Source: Chloroflexota bacterium (GTDB lineage: Bacteria; Chloroflexota; UBA6077; FW602-bin22; CADDYW01). From it: a stretch of DNA of 64,000 bases. The notes below the pieces were generated by a model that did no database searches, was not told the DNA's origin, and saw only the letters and a list, made by a program, of their open reading frames with translations. How positions within the stretch are numbered: the first letter of the stretch is position 1; the number at the start of each line of letters is the position of its first letter. This document shows positions 17,274 to 26,490 of this stretch, one piece after another. The stretch is taken from assembly GCA_021324795.1 (NCBI GenBank), contig JAJPIK010000067.1:124001-188000 (forward strand), written 5' to 3'. A program made the translations under genes and the position numbers.

Positions 17274-18548
17274 TCAGGTCCCAGATTCCCAAGATGCCAA
17301 GTACTTCCTTTGTTCGTCGGTCAGCTCGTCGATTTCGACGTTCATTGCCCGAAGCTTCAAACGAGCGATTTCACGATCGATCTCGGTCGGCACGACGTAA
17401 ACCTGATTCTGTAGCTCGCTCGCGTGCTGGCGAAGGAATTCGGCACTCAACGCCTGGTTGGCAAAGCTCATGTCCATGACCCCAGCGGGATGCCCTTCAG
17501 CCGCCGAAAGATTCACTAAACGTCCGTCAGCAAGCAGATAGAGGCGGCGCCCGTCAGTGAGACGGAATTCCTCGACGAAATCACGCACCATTCGCCTTCC
17601 TGACGACATTTCCGCTAGGGCCGGAATATTGATCTCGTCGTTGAAGTGACCGGAGTTAGCCAGCATGGCACCGTCTTTCATCACGGCAAGCTGAGCCCGG
17701 TCAACGACGTTGACGTCGCCGGTCGCGGTGATGAATACGTCCGCTCGCTTCGCGGCCTCGACGCTGGGCATCACCCGGTAGCCGTCCATCAGCGCCTCGA
17801 GAGCACGAATCGGATCAACCTCGGTCACAACGACGTTTGCCCCCAAGCCACGCGCTCGCATGGCAATCCCACGACCACACCAGCCGTAGCCAGCGACGAC
17901 GACCGTACTGCCGGCGATCAAAAAGTTCGTTGCTCGAATGACACCATCCAGCGTACTCTGCCCCGTTCCATACCGGTTATCGAAAAAGTGCTTCGTCGAA
18001 GCTTCGTTGACCGCGACAATTGGGTAACGAAGGACGCCATTCTCTTGCATGCTCCGCAGACGGACCACGCCGGTTGTTGTCTCTTCGGTGCCACCAAAAA
18101 CCGCGTCGATCAGACCGGTCGTATCTCGATGGAGGGCGCTCACGAGATCGCAGCCGTCATCCATCGTCATATTGGGTCCGGTCGATAGCACGGCGTTGAT
18201 GTGTCGGTAGTAGGTATCATTGTCTTCGCCTTTGACCGCGAAGGTAGAAATTCCGTATTCCGAGACGAGCGCAGCCGCGACATCATCTTGAGTGGATAAA
18301 GGATTGCTCGCGCACAACGCCAGATCTGCACCACCGGCTTGCATGGCTAGCATCAGGTTGGCGGTTTCTGTCGTCACGTGCAAACACGCCGCGATTTTCA
18401 CTCCGGCGAGCGGCTTTTCCTTGGCAAAGCGTTCTTGGATCAAGCGTAGGACCGGCATCTGAGTTGCCGCCCACTCGATGCGCAACCGCCCGTGGGCGGC
18501 TAAGCCGAGGTCCTTAACGTCGTGCTTGGGCAGTGTATTGATGGGCAT
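17274..18548 (-). CDS. ahcY: Adenosylhomocysteinase
   Basis: [87 protein letters not shown]. Confidence 0.98.
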   Translation of the reverse strand: MPINTLPKHDVKDLGLAAHGRLRIEWAATQMPVLRLIQERFAKEKPLAGVKIAACLHVTTETANLMLAMQAGGADLALCASNPLSTQDDVAAALVSEYGISTFAVKGEDNDTYYRHINAVLSTGPNMTMDDGCDLVSALHRDTTGLIDAVFGGTEETTTGVVRLRSMQENGVLRYPIVAVNEASTKHFFDNRYGTGQSTLDGVIRATNFLIAGSTVVVAGYGWCGRGIAMRARGLGANVVVTEVDPIRALEALMDGYRVMPSVEAAKRADVFITATGDVNVVDRAQLAVMKDGAMLANSGHFNDEINIPALAEMSSGRRMVRDFVEEFRLTDGRRLYLLADGRLVNLSAAEGHPAGVMDMSFANQALSAEFLRQHASELQNQVYVVPTEIDREIARLKLRAMNVEIDELTDEQRKYLASWESGT

Positions 18549-19473
18549 CGATGAGTCCCTTCTCCCACTCTGGTTCTATCTGAGTAAACGACACGAGTTC
18601 TCTCAGGCGTCGATCGACCTCTTCGGGCTGCAAAGCGACCACGCGATCGACGCTAAATGACTCGATGGTGAAGGAGGCGACGACCGAGCCGTGAAGAACC
18701 GCGCGGCGAATAGCTCGCCAGGACCAATCCGGTGAGTTGGCGAGGCTACCAATGAATGCCCCGGCAAAGCTATCCCCGGCCCCGGTCGGGTCACAAACCT
18801 GCTCTGACGGGTAAGCCGGGACCGCGAAGTATCCGTCCTGCGCGTAAACTGCGCAGCCGTACTCACCTTTTTTCACCACCACGGCTCTTGGTCCCAGGTC
18901 GAGAACCTGACGAGCCGCCGCGGTCAAATTCCGGTTCTGAGCGTACTGACGGAGCTCGGCTTCGTTGACCAGCACCACGTCAACCGAACTCATGACTTCG
19001 GTCACCACATCACGCTTCGAAGCGATCCAGAAATTCATCGTGTCCATCGCCGTGAAGCGCGCGCCGCGAATCTCTTTGACAACCCGGAGCTGGAGCTCTG
19101 GGTCAATATTCGCTAAAAAGAGAACTGGCGTATCGCGAAAGTCGGCCGGAATCTTCGGGTCAAACTGAGCGAAGACGTTGAGCTGGGTCTCGAGGGTCTC
19201 TGCCGAGTTGAGGTCATCCCCGTAGCGGCCTACCCATCGAAAAGTTCGACCGGGCACGATTTCGAGACCACGCAGGTCGACGCGCCGCTCTCTGAGCATG
19301 GTCAAGCCACGTTGAGGAAAATCATCGCCGACTACCGCGACAAGCCGAACTGGCCCATATAACGACGCGGCTAAGGAAAAGTAGGTGGCAGATCCGCCCA
19401 CTGCTTCGGTGACCCGACCAGCCGGCGTCTCAACCGTGTCAAGGGCGACCGAACCTACCACGAGCACACTCAT
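18514..19473 (-). CDS. PfkB-family kinase (possible adenosine kinase role)
   Basis: [14 protein letters not shown]...[30 protein letters not shown]; first gene downstream of SAM-I riboswitch and overlaps ahcY. Confidence 0.9.
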   Translation of the reverse strand: MSVLVVGSVALDTVETPAGRVTEAVGGSATYFSLAASLYGPVRLVAVVGDDFPQRGLTMLRERRVDLRGLEIVPGRTFRWVGRYGDDLNSAETLETQLNVFAQFDPKIPADFRDTPVLFLANIDPELQLRVVKEIRGARFTAMDTMNFWIASKRDVVTEVMSSVDVVLVNEAELRQYAQNRNLTAAARQVLDLGPRAVVVKKGEYGCAVYAQDGYFAVPAYPSEQVCDPTGAGDSFAGAFIGSLANSPDWSWRAIRRAVLHGSVVASFTIESFSVDRVVALQPEEVDRRLRELVSFTQIEPEWEKGLIDAHQYTAQARR

Positions 19474-19740
19474 TCTGCTCTTTATCTCCTTCTCGCTCTT
19501 CCGACCCTAGCCATGTTTGGGATCACCCCCTTATCGCCCCACCAGCGCGAGAACACCACAAGATCTGGCGAGCGGCCGGTGGGAATGTCTCGGGAAGTCC
19601 AAATGCACGTCGCCTCGCGGCGGCCACGCGAACTTGGGCAAGTTTCAGACCGTTCGCCCGGCATACTGCCGGCTCCGGTCCGATGGGGTTCCCCCGGCGC
19701 CACGTAGAGGGGAACGGCGAAGCACAGATGAGCACCGGGC

Positions 19741-19924
19741 AAAAAAAATCTTCTCCCGTGATGAGAGAAGTCGTTCCCCTTAGGTCTCTCATCTCCCGGA
19801 ACCATTCGGGTTCCGTCGGAATTAGCACCGCACCTGCTGCCACGATCATCTGGCGTCGATCTTTGCAAAGCAGGCCGGTTGCCGGGCTTCGTCGGGCCGG
19901 TCCCTCCGCCTCTCTGGATAAGAG
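19741..19924 (-). promoter_or_regulatory. SAM-I (S-box) riboswitch with expression-platform terminator
   Basis: Minus strand CTCTTATCCAGAGAGGCGGAGGGACCGGCCCGACGAAGCCCGGCAACCGGC...GGTGCTAATTCCGACGGAACCCGAATGGTTCCGGGAGATGAGAG; P1 CTCTTATC/GATGAGAG; antiterminator ATGAGAGA/TCTCTCAT; terminator CTTCTC/GAGAAG plus U-tract. Confidence 0.97.
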
Positions 19925-19950
19925 CGGCATCGCCTATTCAATTCGCGAGG

Positions 19951-19980
19951 AGTATACCACGCAGCCAAGCCTCGCCGCAA
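19951..19980 (-). promoter_or_regulatory. Promoter of the SAM-riboswitch operon
   Basis: Minus strand TTGCGG-N18-TATACT just upstream of the aptamer. Confidence 0.65.
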
Positions 19981-20016
19981 CGTGGAAGTATAGTTAACGT
20001 TGTGGCGACGTTGAAA

Positions 20017-20544
20017 TTACGTGTACCGGATCAGACTAACGATCGGCACGCCATCGCCTACCTTCTCTCGACCGTGGAGGTAGAGAAGCTCGATGAGGAA
20101 GGCAAGGCCAATGACTTGGCCTCCAAGTCGCTCGACCAGCTCCATTGTCGCCTGAACAGTACCTCCAGTCGCCAAGAGATCGTCAACGATTAGCACACGC
20201 TGCCCGGGCTCAATCGCATCTCGATGAATCTCGAGCGTATTCTGACCATATTCGAGCTCATAGGAGGTGCGAATCGATTCAGCCGGCAAGCGTCCGAGCT
20301 TTCGTACTGGAACTAACCCGGCGTCTAGCTTATAGGCCAAGGGCGCAGCGAAGAGAAAACCCCGGGACTCCATGCCGACGACGATGTCAACCTTAATATC
20401 GGAGAAAGGCTCGGCTAAACGATCGATCGCCTCATGGTAAGCGACCGGATTCTTAATCAAGGTTGTGATGTCTTTGAAAAGAATTCCCTGATTGGGAAAG
20501 TTAGGAATGTCGCGAATGTACGATGCGAGATCGATATTCTTCAC
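20017..20544 (-). CDS. apt: Adenine phosphoribosyltransferase
   Basis: IPNFPNQGILFKDITTLIKNP; GMESRGFLFAAPLAYKL; VLIVDDLLATGGTVQATMELVERLGG. Confidence 0.97.
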   Translation of the reverse strand: MKNIDLASYIRDIPNFPNQGILFKDITTLIKNPVAYHEAIDRLAEPFSDIKVDIVVGMESRGFLFAAPLAYKLDAGLVPVRKLGRLPAESIRTSYELEYGQNTLEIHRDAIEPGQRVLIVDDLLATGGTVQATMELVERLGGQVIGLAFLIELLYLHGREKVGDGVPIVSLIRYT

Positions 20545-20643
20545 CTTTCCTCCTCGGATGCCAAGTCTGGGAATCTCGACACTCGATCATAAGCTAGGTA
20601 TGATGAAAACAGACTACATGGACTCGCGAGCCGAGGTGATGCG

Positions 20644-20907
20644 ATGAGCGAACCTACGCCCAGACCAGAGACCCAACCGCTATCCGGTGAAACCACCAGC
20701 CAACGGCGCTCGACCGGTGCACCGGTGCCCTATCTGGCGCGCCTGCTCTTTCCGTGCTTGTCTCCGGAGTTCTTCGCGCATATGAGTAACGCTCAACGCG
20801 AGGTATTGCTCGCTCTCCGCTCCCTCTTGGACGCGCGGATTGCCGCGTTGGAAGAGGCCAGCAGCGGCAATCGCCAGCGTAAAGCTCAACGTATCAGCAT
20901 CGAATAG
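20644..20907 (+). CDS. Hypothetical 87-aa protein
   Basis: ATG ORF in a gap with no competing gene; ends just before terminator. Confidence 0.55.
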   Translation: MSEPTPRPETQPLSGETTSQRRSTGAPVPYLARLLFPCLSPEFFAHMSNAQREVLLALRSLLDARIAALEEASSGNRQRKAQRISIE

Positions 20908-20924
20908 CCTCACCCCTTGGAAAA

Positions 20925-20953
20925 GAGAGGTCGGAGAACATCCCCGACCTCTC
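20925..20953 (-). terminator. Intrinsic terminator of leuS (possibly bidirectional)
   Basis: gagaggtcgg-9 nt-ccgacctctc perfect 10-bp stem followed on minus strand by TTTTCC. Confidence 0.8.
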
Positions 20954-20959
20954 CGGGGA

Positions 20960-23401
20960 CTAGCGACGCGTCACGATGTTCAGGAGCTTCCCAGGCACGT
21001 AGATGACGTTGGCGATGGATGCACCATCGATGTAGCGCTGTACCCGGTCGCTATTCAGGGCTAAGCCTTCGACCGCGTCCCGCGTGATATTGACCGGCAC
21101 GGTCAACTTCTCGCGGACCTTGCCATTCACCTGGACGACGACGGTGACCGTCTCCTCGGCAGCCAGACTCTCTTCCCAGACCGGCCAGGGCTGTTGGTGA
21201 ATGCTATACGGCAACCCCAAGCGATACCACAACTCTTCAGTGATGTGCGGCCCGATCGGTGCCAAGAGCAACAGGAGCGAGCGAATCGCCTCTTTCCAGG
21301 CAGGCGTTCCGACAGCGCGTCCTTCAGCATAGGGAGCCAGCGCGTTGGTGAACTCCATCAATGCGGCCAGCATCGTGTTAAAACGGAAGCGCTCGACGTC
21401 GTCGGTGACCCGGGCGATCGTCCGATGAGTCAGCCGCCGGATTTCGCGCTCATCATCCGCAGCACTGCTCTCGGGAGCCTCGGCATCCTTCGTGTCCAGG
21501 ACCATCGACCAGACCCGGTTAAAGAAGCGGTACAGGCCATGAATACCACGGTCGCTCCAATCTCCACCTTGATCCCACGGTCCGAGGAACATCAGGTAAG
21601 CGCGAACAGTATCGGCACCTAAAGTTTCGACGAAGTCATCTGGATTGACGACATTGCCTCGCGACTTGGACATTCGTCGGCCACCCGAAATAACCTGCCC
21701 CTGGTTGAACAACCGAGTGAATGGCTCGTCGAAGTTGACCAGGCCGAGGTCGCGCAACGCCTTGACAAAGAAGCGCGCGTAGAGCAGATGCATCGTCGAG
21801 TGTTCTGCTCCACCGACGTACTGGTCGACCGGCATCCAAAATGCGGTTTTTTCCGGATCAAACGCTTCGTACCAGTCGTGAGGGCTGCAGTAGCGCAAGA
21901 AGTACCAGGACGAATCCACGAAGGTATCCATCGTATCCGTTTCGCGCTCGGCCGGACCGCCGCACTTCGGACAGGTCGTGTGCAAAAACGTCTTCGACAA
22001 GCGCAAAGGCGACTCGCCGGTTGGACGGAATTCGACGTCGATCGGCAGCCGAACGGGTAACTGATCTTCGGGGACCGGTTGCATTCCACAAGTCTGACAG
22101 TAGACGATTGGAATTGGCGCCCCCCAGTAGCGCTGCCGCGAAACTAACCAGTCACGCAGCCGATACTGAACGCGGCGTTGACCCAAGCCGTGCTCCTCGA
22201 CAAAGTCAGCAATCGCATCCTTGCCGGCCGTCGAAGTCAGGCCGCTGAACTGTCCCGAATTGACCATTGTGCCCTCACCAGTGAAGGCGCAGCTCAATTT
22301 CCCACCGGACCACGCGGGTGGTGCGATTACCACCTGAATCGGCAGGCCAAACCTCTCGGCGAACTCGAAGTCGCGTTGATCGTGAGCCGGAACAGCCATG
22401 ACTGCGCCAGTTCCGTAAGATTGCAACACGTAGTCAGCGATCCAGATTGGCACCTTTTCCTGGTTCAAAGGGTTGATCGCATAGGCTCCGGTGAAGACAC
22501 CAGTCTTCTCGCGACCAGCCGCTAGGCGCTCGATCTCGCTCATTCGGCGCGTGGCCTCGACGTAGTCATCAATCGCCTGACGTTGCTCGGGCTTGGTCAA
22601 TTGCTCGACCAACGGATGCTCCGGCGCCAGCACCATGAACGTGACCCCGAAGATTGTATCGGGGCGGGTCGTGAAGACTGGAAGATCTGCTCCGTTTTCG
22701 GTCTTGAAGACGATCTCAACGCCAACGCTCTTACCAATCCAATTAGTCTGCATGACCTTGACTTTCTCAGGCCACTCCAGACCGTCAAAGCTCAGCAGCT
22801 CCTCCGCGTACTTCGTGATGCGGAAAAACCATTGATCCAGATTCTTTTTGGTGACAACCGTGTCACAGCGCTCGCACAGGCCCTCGATGACCTGCTCATT
22901 GGCCAGAACCGTCTGGCAGGATGGGCACCAGTTGGCTGGCGCCAGAGCTTTGTATGCCAGGCCAGCCTTGTACAATTGCAAGAATAGCCATTGGGTCCAC
23001 TGGTAGTAGCTTGGCAAACAAGTGGCGATCTCCCGGCTCCAATCGAAGCTCACTCCCATCGACCGGAATTGGCGGTGCATGCGATGAATATTGCGGATCG
23101 TCCAAATCGCCGGATGAATACCACTCTTGATCGCCGCGTTTTCGGCCGGCAAGCCAAATGCATCGAAACCAATCGGCTTCATAACGTTGAAGCCGCGCAT
23201 GCGTTTGTAGCGGGCGTGGGCGTCGGCCGGGGTGAAGGCATACCAGTGGCCAATGTGAAGATCACCCGAGGTATACGGGAACATGTCGAGCGCATACCAC
23301 TTTGGGCGATCGCTCTTTTCGGTCGCCTTGTACAGCTCGTCCGCTTCCCACTGATCTTGCCACTTCTTTTCGATGACCGGCGCGTCGTACTTCTCCGCCA
23401 C
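20960..23401 (-). CDS. leuS: Leucyl-tRNA synthetase
   Basis: MFPYTSGDLHIGHWYAFTPADAHARYKRMRGFNVMKPIGFDAFGLPAENAA; RMSKSRGNVVNPDD; start assigned to GTG 23401 (VAEKYDAPVIEKKWQ). Confidence 0.98.
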   Translation of the reverse strand: MAEKYDAPVIEKKWQDQWEADELYKATEKSDRPKWYALDMFPYTSGDLHIGHWYAFTPADAHARYKRMRGFNVMKPIGFDAFGLPAENAAIKSGIHPAIWTIRNIHRMHRQFRSMGVSFDWSREIATCLPSYYQWTQWLFLQLYKAGLAYKALAPANWCPSCQTVLANEQVIEGLCERCDTVVTKKNLDQWFFRITKYAEELLSFDGLEWPEKVKVMQTNWIGKSVGVEIVFKTENGADLPVFTTRPDTIFGVTFMVLAPEHPLVEQLTKPEQRQAIDDYVEATRRMSEIERLAAGREKTGVFTGAYAINPLNQEKVPIWIADYVLQSYGTGAVMAVPAHDQRDFEFAERFGLPIQVVIAPPAWSGGKLSCAFTGEGTMVNSGQFSGLTSTAGKDAIADFVEEHGLGQRRVQYRLRDWLVSRQRYWGAPIPIVYCQTCGMQPVPEDQLPVRLPIDVEFRPTGESPLRLSKTFLHTTCPKCGGPAERETDTMDTFVDSSWYFLRYCSPHDWYEAFDPEKTAFWMPVDQYVGGAEHSTMHLLYARFFVKALRDLGLVNFDEPFTRLFNQGQVISGGRRMSKSRGNVVNPDDFVETLGADTVRAYLMFLGPWDQGGDWSDRGIHGLYRFFNRVWSMVLDTKDAEAPESSAADDEREIRRLTHRTIARVTDDVERFRFNTMLAALMEFTNALAPYAEGRAVGTPAWKEAIRSLLLLLAPIGPHITEELWYRLGLPYSIHQQPWPVWEESLAAEETVTVVVQVNGKVREKLTVPVNITRDAVEGLALNSDRVQRYIDGASIANVIYVPGKLLNIVTRR

Positions 23402-23419
23402 TCTTGCCTTACCTCGACG

Positions 23420-23454
23420 AAAAAACAGCCTTCCACCAGCATTTGGCGGAAGGC
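23420..23454 (-). terminator. Terminator-like hairpin in the leuS leader
   Basis: Minus strand GCCTTCCgCCA-aatgc-TGGtGGAAGGC followed by TGTTTTTTC, upstream of leuS start. Confidence 0.75.
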
Positions 23455-23471
23455 CCAACCTTTCATTTATG

Positions 23472-23501
23472 ATTGTAGCAAAATTGAGCCTATTTTGGCA
23501 A
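23472..23501 (-). promoter_or_regulatory. leuS promoter
   Basis: Minus strand TTGCCA-N18-TACAAT. Confidence 0.6.
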
Positions 23502-23548
23502 GCAGTAGACCAATCCTTTTCCTCCAGGTTGTTTGAAAGGATGGCTAA

Positions 23549-24301
23549 GTGGTTAACACTCCTCACTCAAACGAGACCTTTCGTGCCCTGCTGGATGGCG
23601 CGCGCGCGCTTGGCCTCACCCTTTCTCCGGAAGAACTCGATCGCTTCGCCCGCTTTCAGGATGTGCTACTCGATTGGAACCAGCGGATGAATCTGACGGC
23701 GATCACCGCACCAACCGATGTTCAGGTAAAACATTTTTTGGATTCGTTGACAGTGCTCGAGGGACTACCCGGGCCGGTTCGCAATGGCGAGCAATCGGCG
23801 CGATTGCTGGACGTCGGAGCAGGGGCTGGCTTTCCCGGCATTCCCCTCGCCATCGTTCGGCCGAACTTGCAGGTCGTACTGCTCGAAGCTACTCAAAAGA
23901 AATGTCGCTTTCTTGAGCACGTCGTGACGGCGCTCAATCTTTCCAACGTTCAAGTCGTCTGCGGACGTGCCGAGGAGATTGCCCATCGCCCTGACCAAAG
24001 AGCCGCTTACGATGTCGTCGTCGCGCGCGCCTTGGCCAACCTCGCAACTCTTGCCGAGCTATGCCTGCCATTCGCCCGCCTGGGCGGTGAAGTAATTGCC
24101 CCAAAGAAGCTGGGCATCGAAGCTGAAGTCGCATCGGCCGCCAAGGCGATCAACACACTCGGAGGGAAACTCTTGCCCCCGCTGATCGTCAGGCTGCCAA
24201 TCCTCGACGAGGAGCGTCAGTTGATCCGGATTGCCAAGGTTAGACAAACTCCAGCCACCTATCCACGGCGCGCCGGAGTTCCGGCAAAATCGCCCTTGTA
24301 G
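23549..24301 (+). CDS. rsmG: 16S rRNA (guanine(527)-N7)-methyltransferase
   Basis: NLTAITAPTDVQVKHFLDSLTVL; LLDVGAGAGFPGIPLAIVRPNLQVVLLEATQKKCRFL. Confidence 0.96.
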   Translation: MVNTPHSNETFRALLDGARALGLTLSPEELDRFARFQDVLLDWNQRMNLTAITAPTDVQVKHFLDSLTVLEGLPGPVRNGEQSARLLDVGAGAGFPGIPLAIVRPNLQVVLLEATQKKCRFLEHVVTALNLSNVQVVCGRAEEIAHRPDQRAAYDVVVARALANLATLAELCLPFARLGGEVIAPKKLGIEAEVASAAKAINTLGGKLLPPLIVRLPILDEERQLIRIAKVRQTPATYPRRAGVPAKSPL

Positions 24302-24322
24302 GCGAGATTATGTTCAGTATGT

Positions 24323-24655
24323 TCAGTAAACATTTTCATTCTGCTCCGCACCGCCCGACACCGCTTTAGCAAGCCAGATCTGCTCTTCCTGACGCACCAG
24401 TTCCAGGTTGCGATGGCTCTTCATGATCCGAAAAGCGTGCTCGGCAACGCTCGGAAATGGCACGTTGTCCTTCGCCGCCTGCTTTGCGTCAGCAATCATA
24501 TGCGCCGCTTCGCCAGGCGTGATCAGCTTGCTCGACTGCCCGTGATTATTGAGCCAATTGATCAGATCGTGCCAACCAGTCGGACGCGCGTTCACGAAAA
24601 CGTCGCGCACGTCCACTTCTTCGTAGTCCTTAGAGACTTTGCGTTCCGGCATCAT
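24323..24655 (-). CDS. Hypothetical 110-aa protein
   Basis: ATG preceded by GAGGTAGAGGGA RBS; no recognisable domain. Confidence 0.6.
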   Translation of the reverse strand: MMPERKVSKDYEEVDVRDVFVNARPTGWHDLINWLNNHGQSSKLITPGEAAHMIADAKQAAKDNVPFPSVAEHAFRIMKSHRNLELVRQEEQIWLAKAVSGGAEQNENVY

Positions 24656-24864
24656 TCCCTCTACCTCACGAATGAATCACCAAAGGCATTCACGATTCTG
24701 TTCCCAGCCGGCCGCCGCATCCGGGGGAATGATCCAAGATCGTACCGCCCAACTGAGGCTTTCGCGCAGCGCGGGTTGACTCCGGAGCCACGACCGGACC
24801 AAAACTGCGCCGACCAAGGCGACGAACACTGCGATTATCACACGTTAGAATCCGAGCGTCGTCA

Positions 24865-26490
24865 TTACAAATCTCCACTTCGCGCCATGGTGGCAATGTA
24901 GTCCGCCGTACGCGCCGCGATTGCCGAAATCGTGATCGCCGGATTCGCCGATCCTTGGGTGACCATCACGCTACCGTCGCAAATCCAGAGGTTGGGTACG
25001 TCCCAGCTCCGGCAAAACTGATCGACGACTGACGTCCGCGGATCATCACCCATGCGGCAGGTACCAACCAGGTGCGCGTAGCGATTCACATAGTGCGTCT
25101 CGACTGCTCCCGCTGCTTCCAGTACATCCTTGGCGCGTTGCACGCCGGCGCGGATCAATTTCAGGTCGTTCTCGAATAAGTTGAAGTGAGCATACGCCAC
25201 CGGGATGTCGTACTGGTCGGTTTCAGGGGCAACACTCACATAATTGCGCTCATCGGGGAGCAGCTCGCCCAGGACGCCGATCGCGGCGTAGTGATTGTAC
25301 TCTTCCATTAAGTGGCGGAGATTCCAACCAAATGGCTCGCTCTCTTCGGTAAGCAGGTGGGCCATCGCGATTGGCAGCGGCGAAACGCTTTGCAAGGCAT
25401 AGCCGCGCACAAAATCATTGCGAGGATCGGTCTCGTAGAACTCTTCGGTTTCGGCGCAGGCAGGCGGAGCTTTGTACTGCCGGATCATCGTTGGGAATCG
25501 TCCCCAAACGACCTGACCAGCTTGAGCCATGAGGCGTTTGCCGACCAGGCCACTTGAGTTCGCGAGGCCGTCGGGAAAGCTTCCCGAGCGCGAATTCAGT
25601 AAGAGGCGAGGAGTCTCGATCGCATAACCCGCGACGACGACGTGCCGCGCTTTCTGCTCCGCTTCTTCGTACTTTCCCTCGTCCATAGTGCGGAAGTAGC
25701 GGACGCCAGTAACCCGACCATCGCTGTCGAGAGGAATTTCGTAGGCCATGCATTCGGCACGAATTTCGGCGCCATGATCAATCGCATCCGGGATGTGACT
25801 GACTAGAGTGGAATGCTTCGAGCCCACCTTGCATCCTTGCAGGCAGAAACCGCGAAAGATGCAGTGAGGTCGTTTGCCAAAAGTCCCGGCGGTGATCCCG
25901 ATCGGTCCCCCCGGCACGACTGGGATACCAAGCTCGACACAGCCGCGAATCAGGGCGTGGCCGGCCGTCCCTGACTGGAGTGGTGCGTAAGGATAAGAAT
26001 GTGGCTTACCCCACGGAAAGTACGCCGGGCCCGCGACCGGATACTCACGCTCCATCGCCTCATAATAGGGCTCGAGATCTTCATAGCGAATCGGCCAGTC
26101 GTCGGCAACTCCGTCGAGACTGCGTACCATGAAATCCGACGGATGCAGTCGCGGACAGAACGCCGCGTAGTGAACAGTGCTTCCGCCCACGGTCTTCCCC
26201 GAATTGTTCGCGCCGAGCTGTAGTGGCTCGTCTCCCCCGGTGATTCGCAAGTCGTTCCAATAGAGTGGTCGCGCGCCGGCCTCGTCGCTGACCATATCGC
26301 GCTCGGAATCCATCCACTTACCCGCCTCCAGGCAGACGACCGAGAATCCTTTGCGTGCCAGGCGCTGGGCAAGCACACCACCTCCGGCCCCGGTGCCGAC
26401 GATGCAAAAGTCGACTGGCTCGTTCTGCGGGTACGCTCGCATCTCGACGTCTAGAAACCAATCCGGGGACAGATTAATCTGAAGTCTCAT
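24865..26490 (-). CDS. GMC-family FAD oxidoreductase (gluconate 2-dehydrogenase large-subunit-like)
   Basis: DFCIVGTGAGGGVLAQRLARKGFSVVCLEAG; C-terminal GTCRMGDDPRTSVVDQFCRSWDVPNLWICDGSVMVTQGSANPAITISAIAARTADYI. Confidence 0.95.
   Translation of the reverse strand: MRLQINLSPDWFLDVEMRAYPQNEPVDFCIVGTGAGGGVLAQRLARKGFSVVCLEAGKWMDSERDMVSDEAGARPLYWNDLRITGGDEPLQLGANNSGKTVGGSTVHYAAFCPRLHPSDFMVRSLDGVADDWPIRYEDLEPYYEAMEREYPVAGPAYFPWGKPHSYPYAPLQSGTAGHALIRGCVELGIPVVPGGPIGITAGTFGKRPHCIFRGFCLQGCKVGSKHSTLVSHIPDAIDHGAEIRAECMAYEIPLDSDGRVTGVRYFRTMDEGKYEEAEQKARHVVVAGYAIETPRLLLNSRSGSFPDGLANSSGLVGKRLMAQAGQVVWGRFPTMIRQYKAPPACAETEEFYETDPRNDFVRGYALQSVSPLPIAMAHLLTEESEPFGWNLRHLMEEYNHYAAIGVLGELLPDERNYVSVAPETDQYDIPVAYAHFNLFENDLKLIRAGVQRAKDVLEAAGAVETHYVNRYAHLVGTCRMGDDPRTSVVDQFCRSWDVPNLWICDGSVMVTQGSANPAITISAIAARTADYIATMARSGDL

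Noticed and set aside
19646-19740. Cobalamin, FMN, SAH or ZTP riboswitch call
   Set aside because: Only short look-alike segments; the diagnostic conserved cores could not be matched, so left as uncharacterised leader
19482-19930. 128-aa and 135-aa minus-strand ORFs and several plus-strand ORFs
   Set aside because: Span the SAM-I riboswitch, terminator and structured leader; no protein-like character
23420-23501. T-box upstream of leuS
   Set aside because: No AGGGTGGNACCGCG-type T-box sequence and leader too short
24309-24330. Short direct repeat atgttcagt x2
   Set aside because: Only two copies at the rsmG 3' end; not distinguishable from chance
24690-24896. 68-aa minus-strand ORF
   Set aside because: Overlaps the GMC C-terminus region, no protein-like composition
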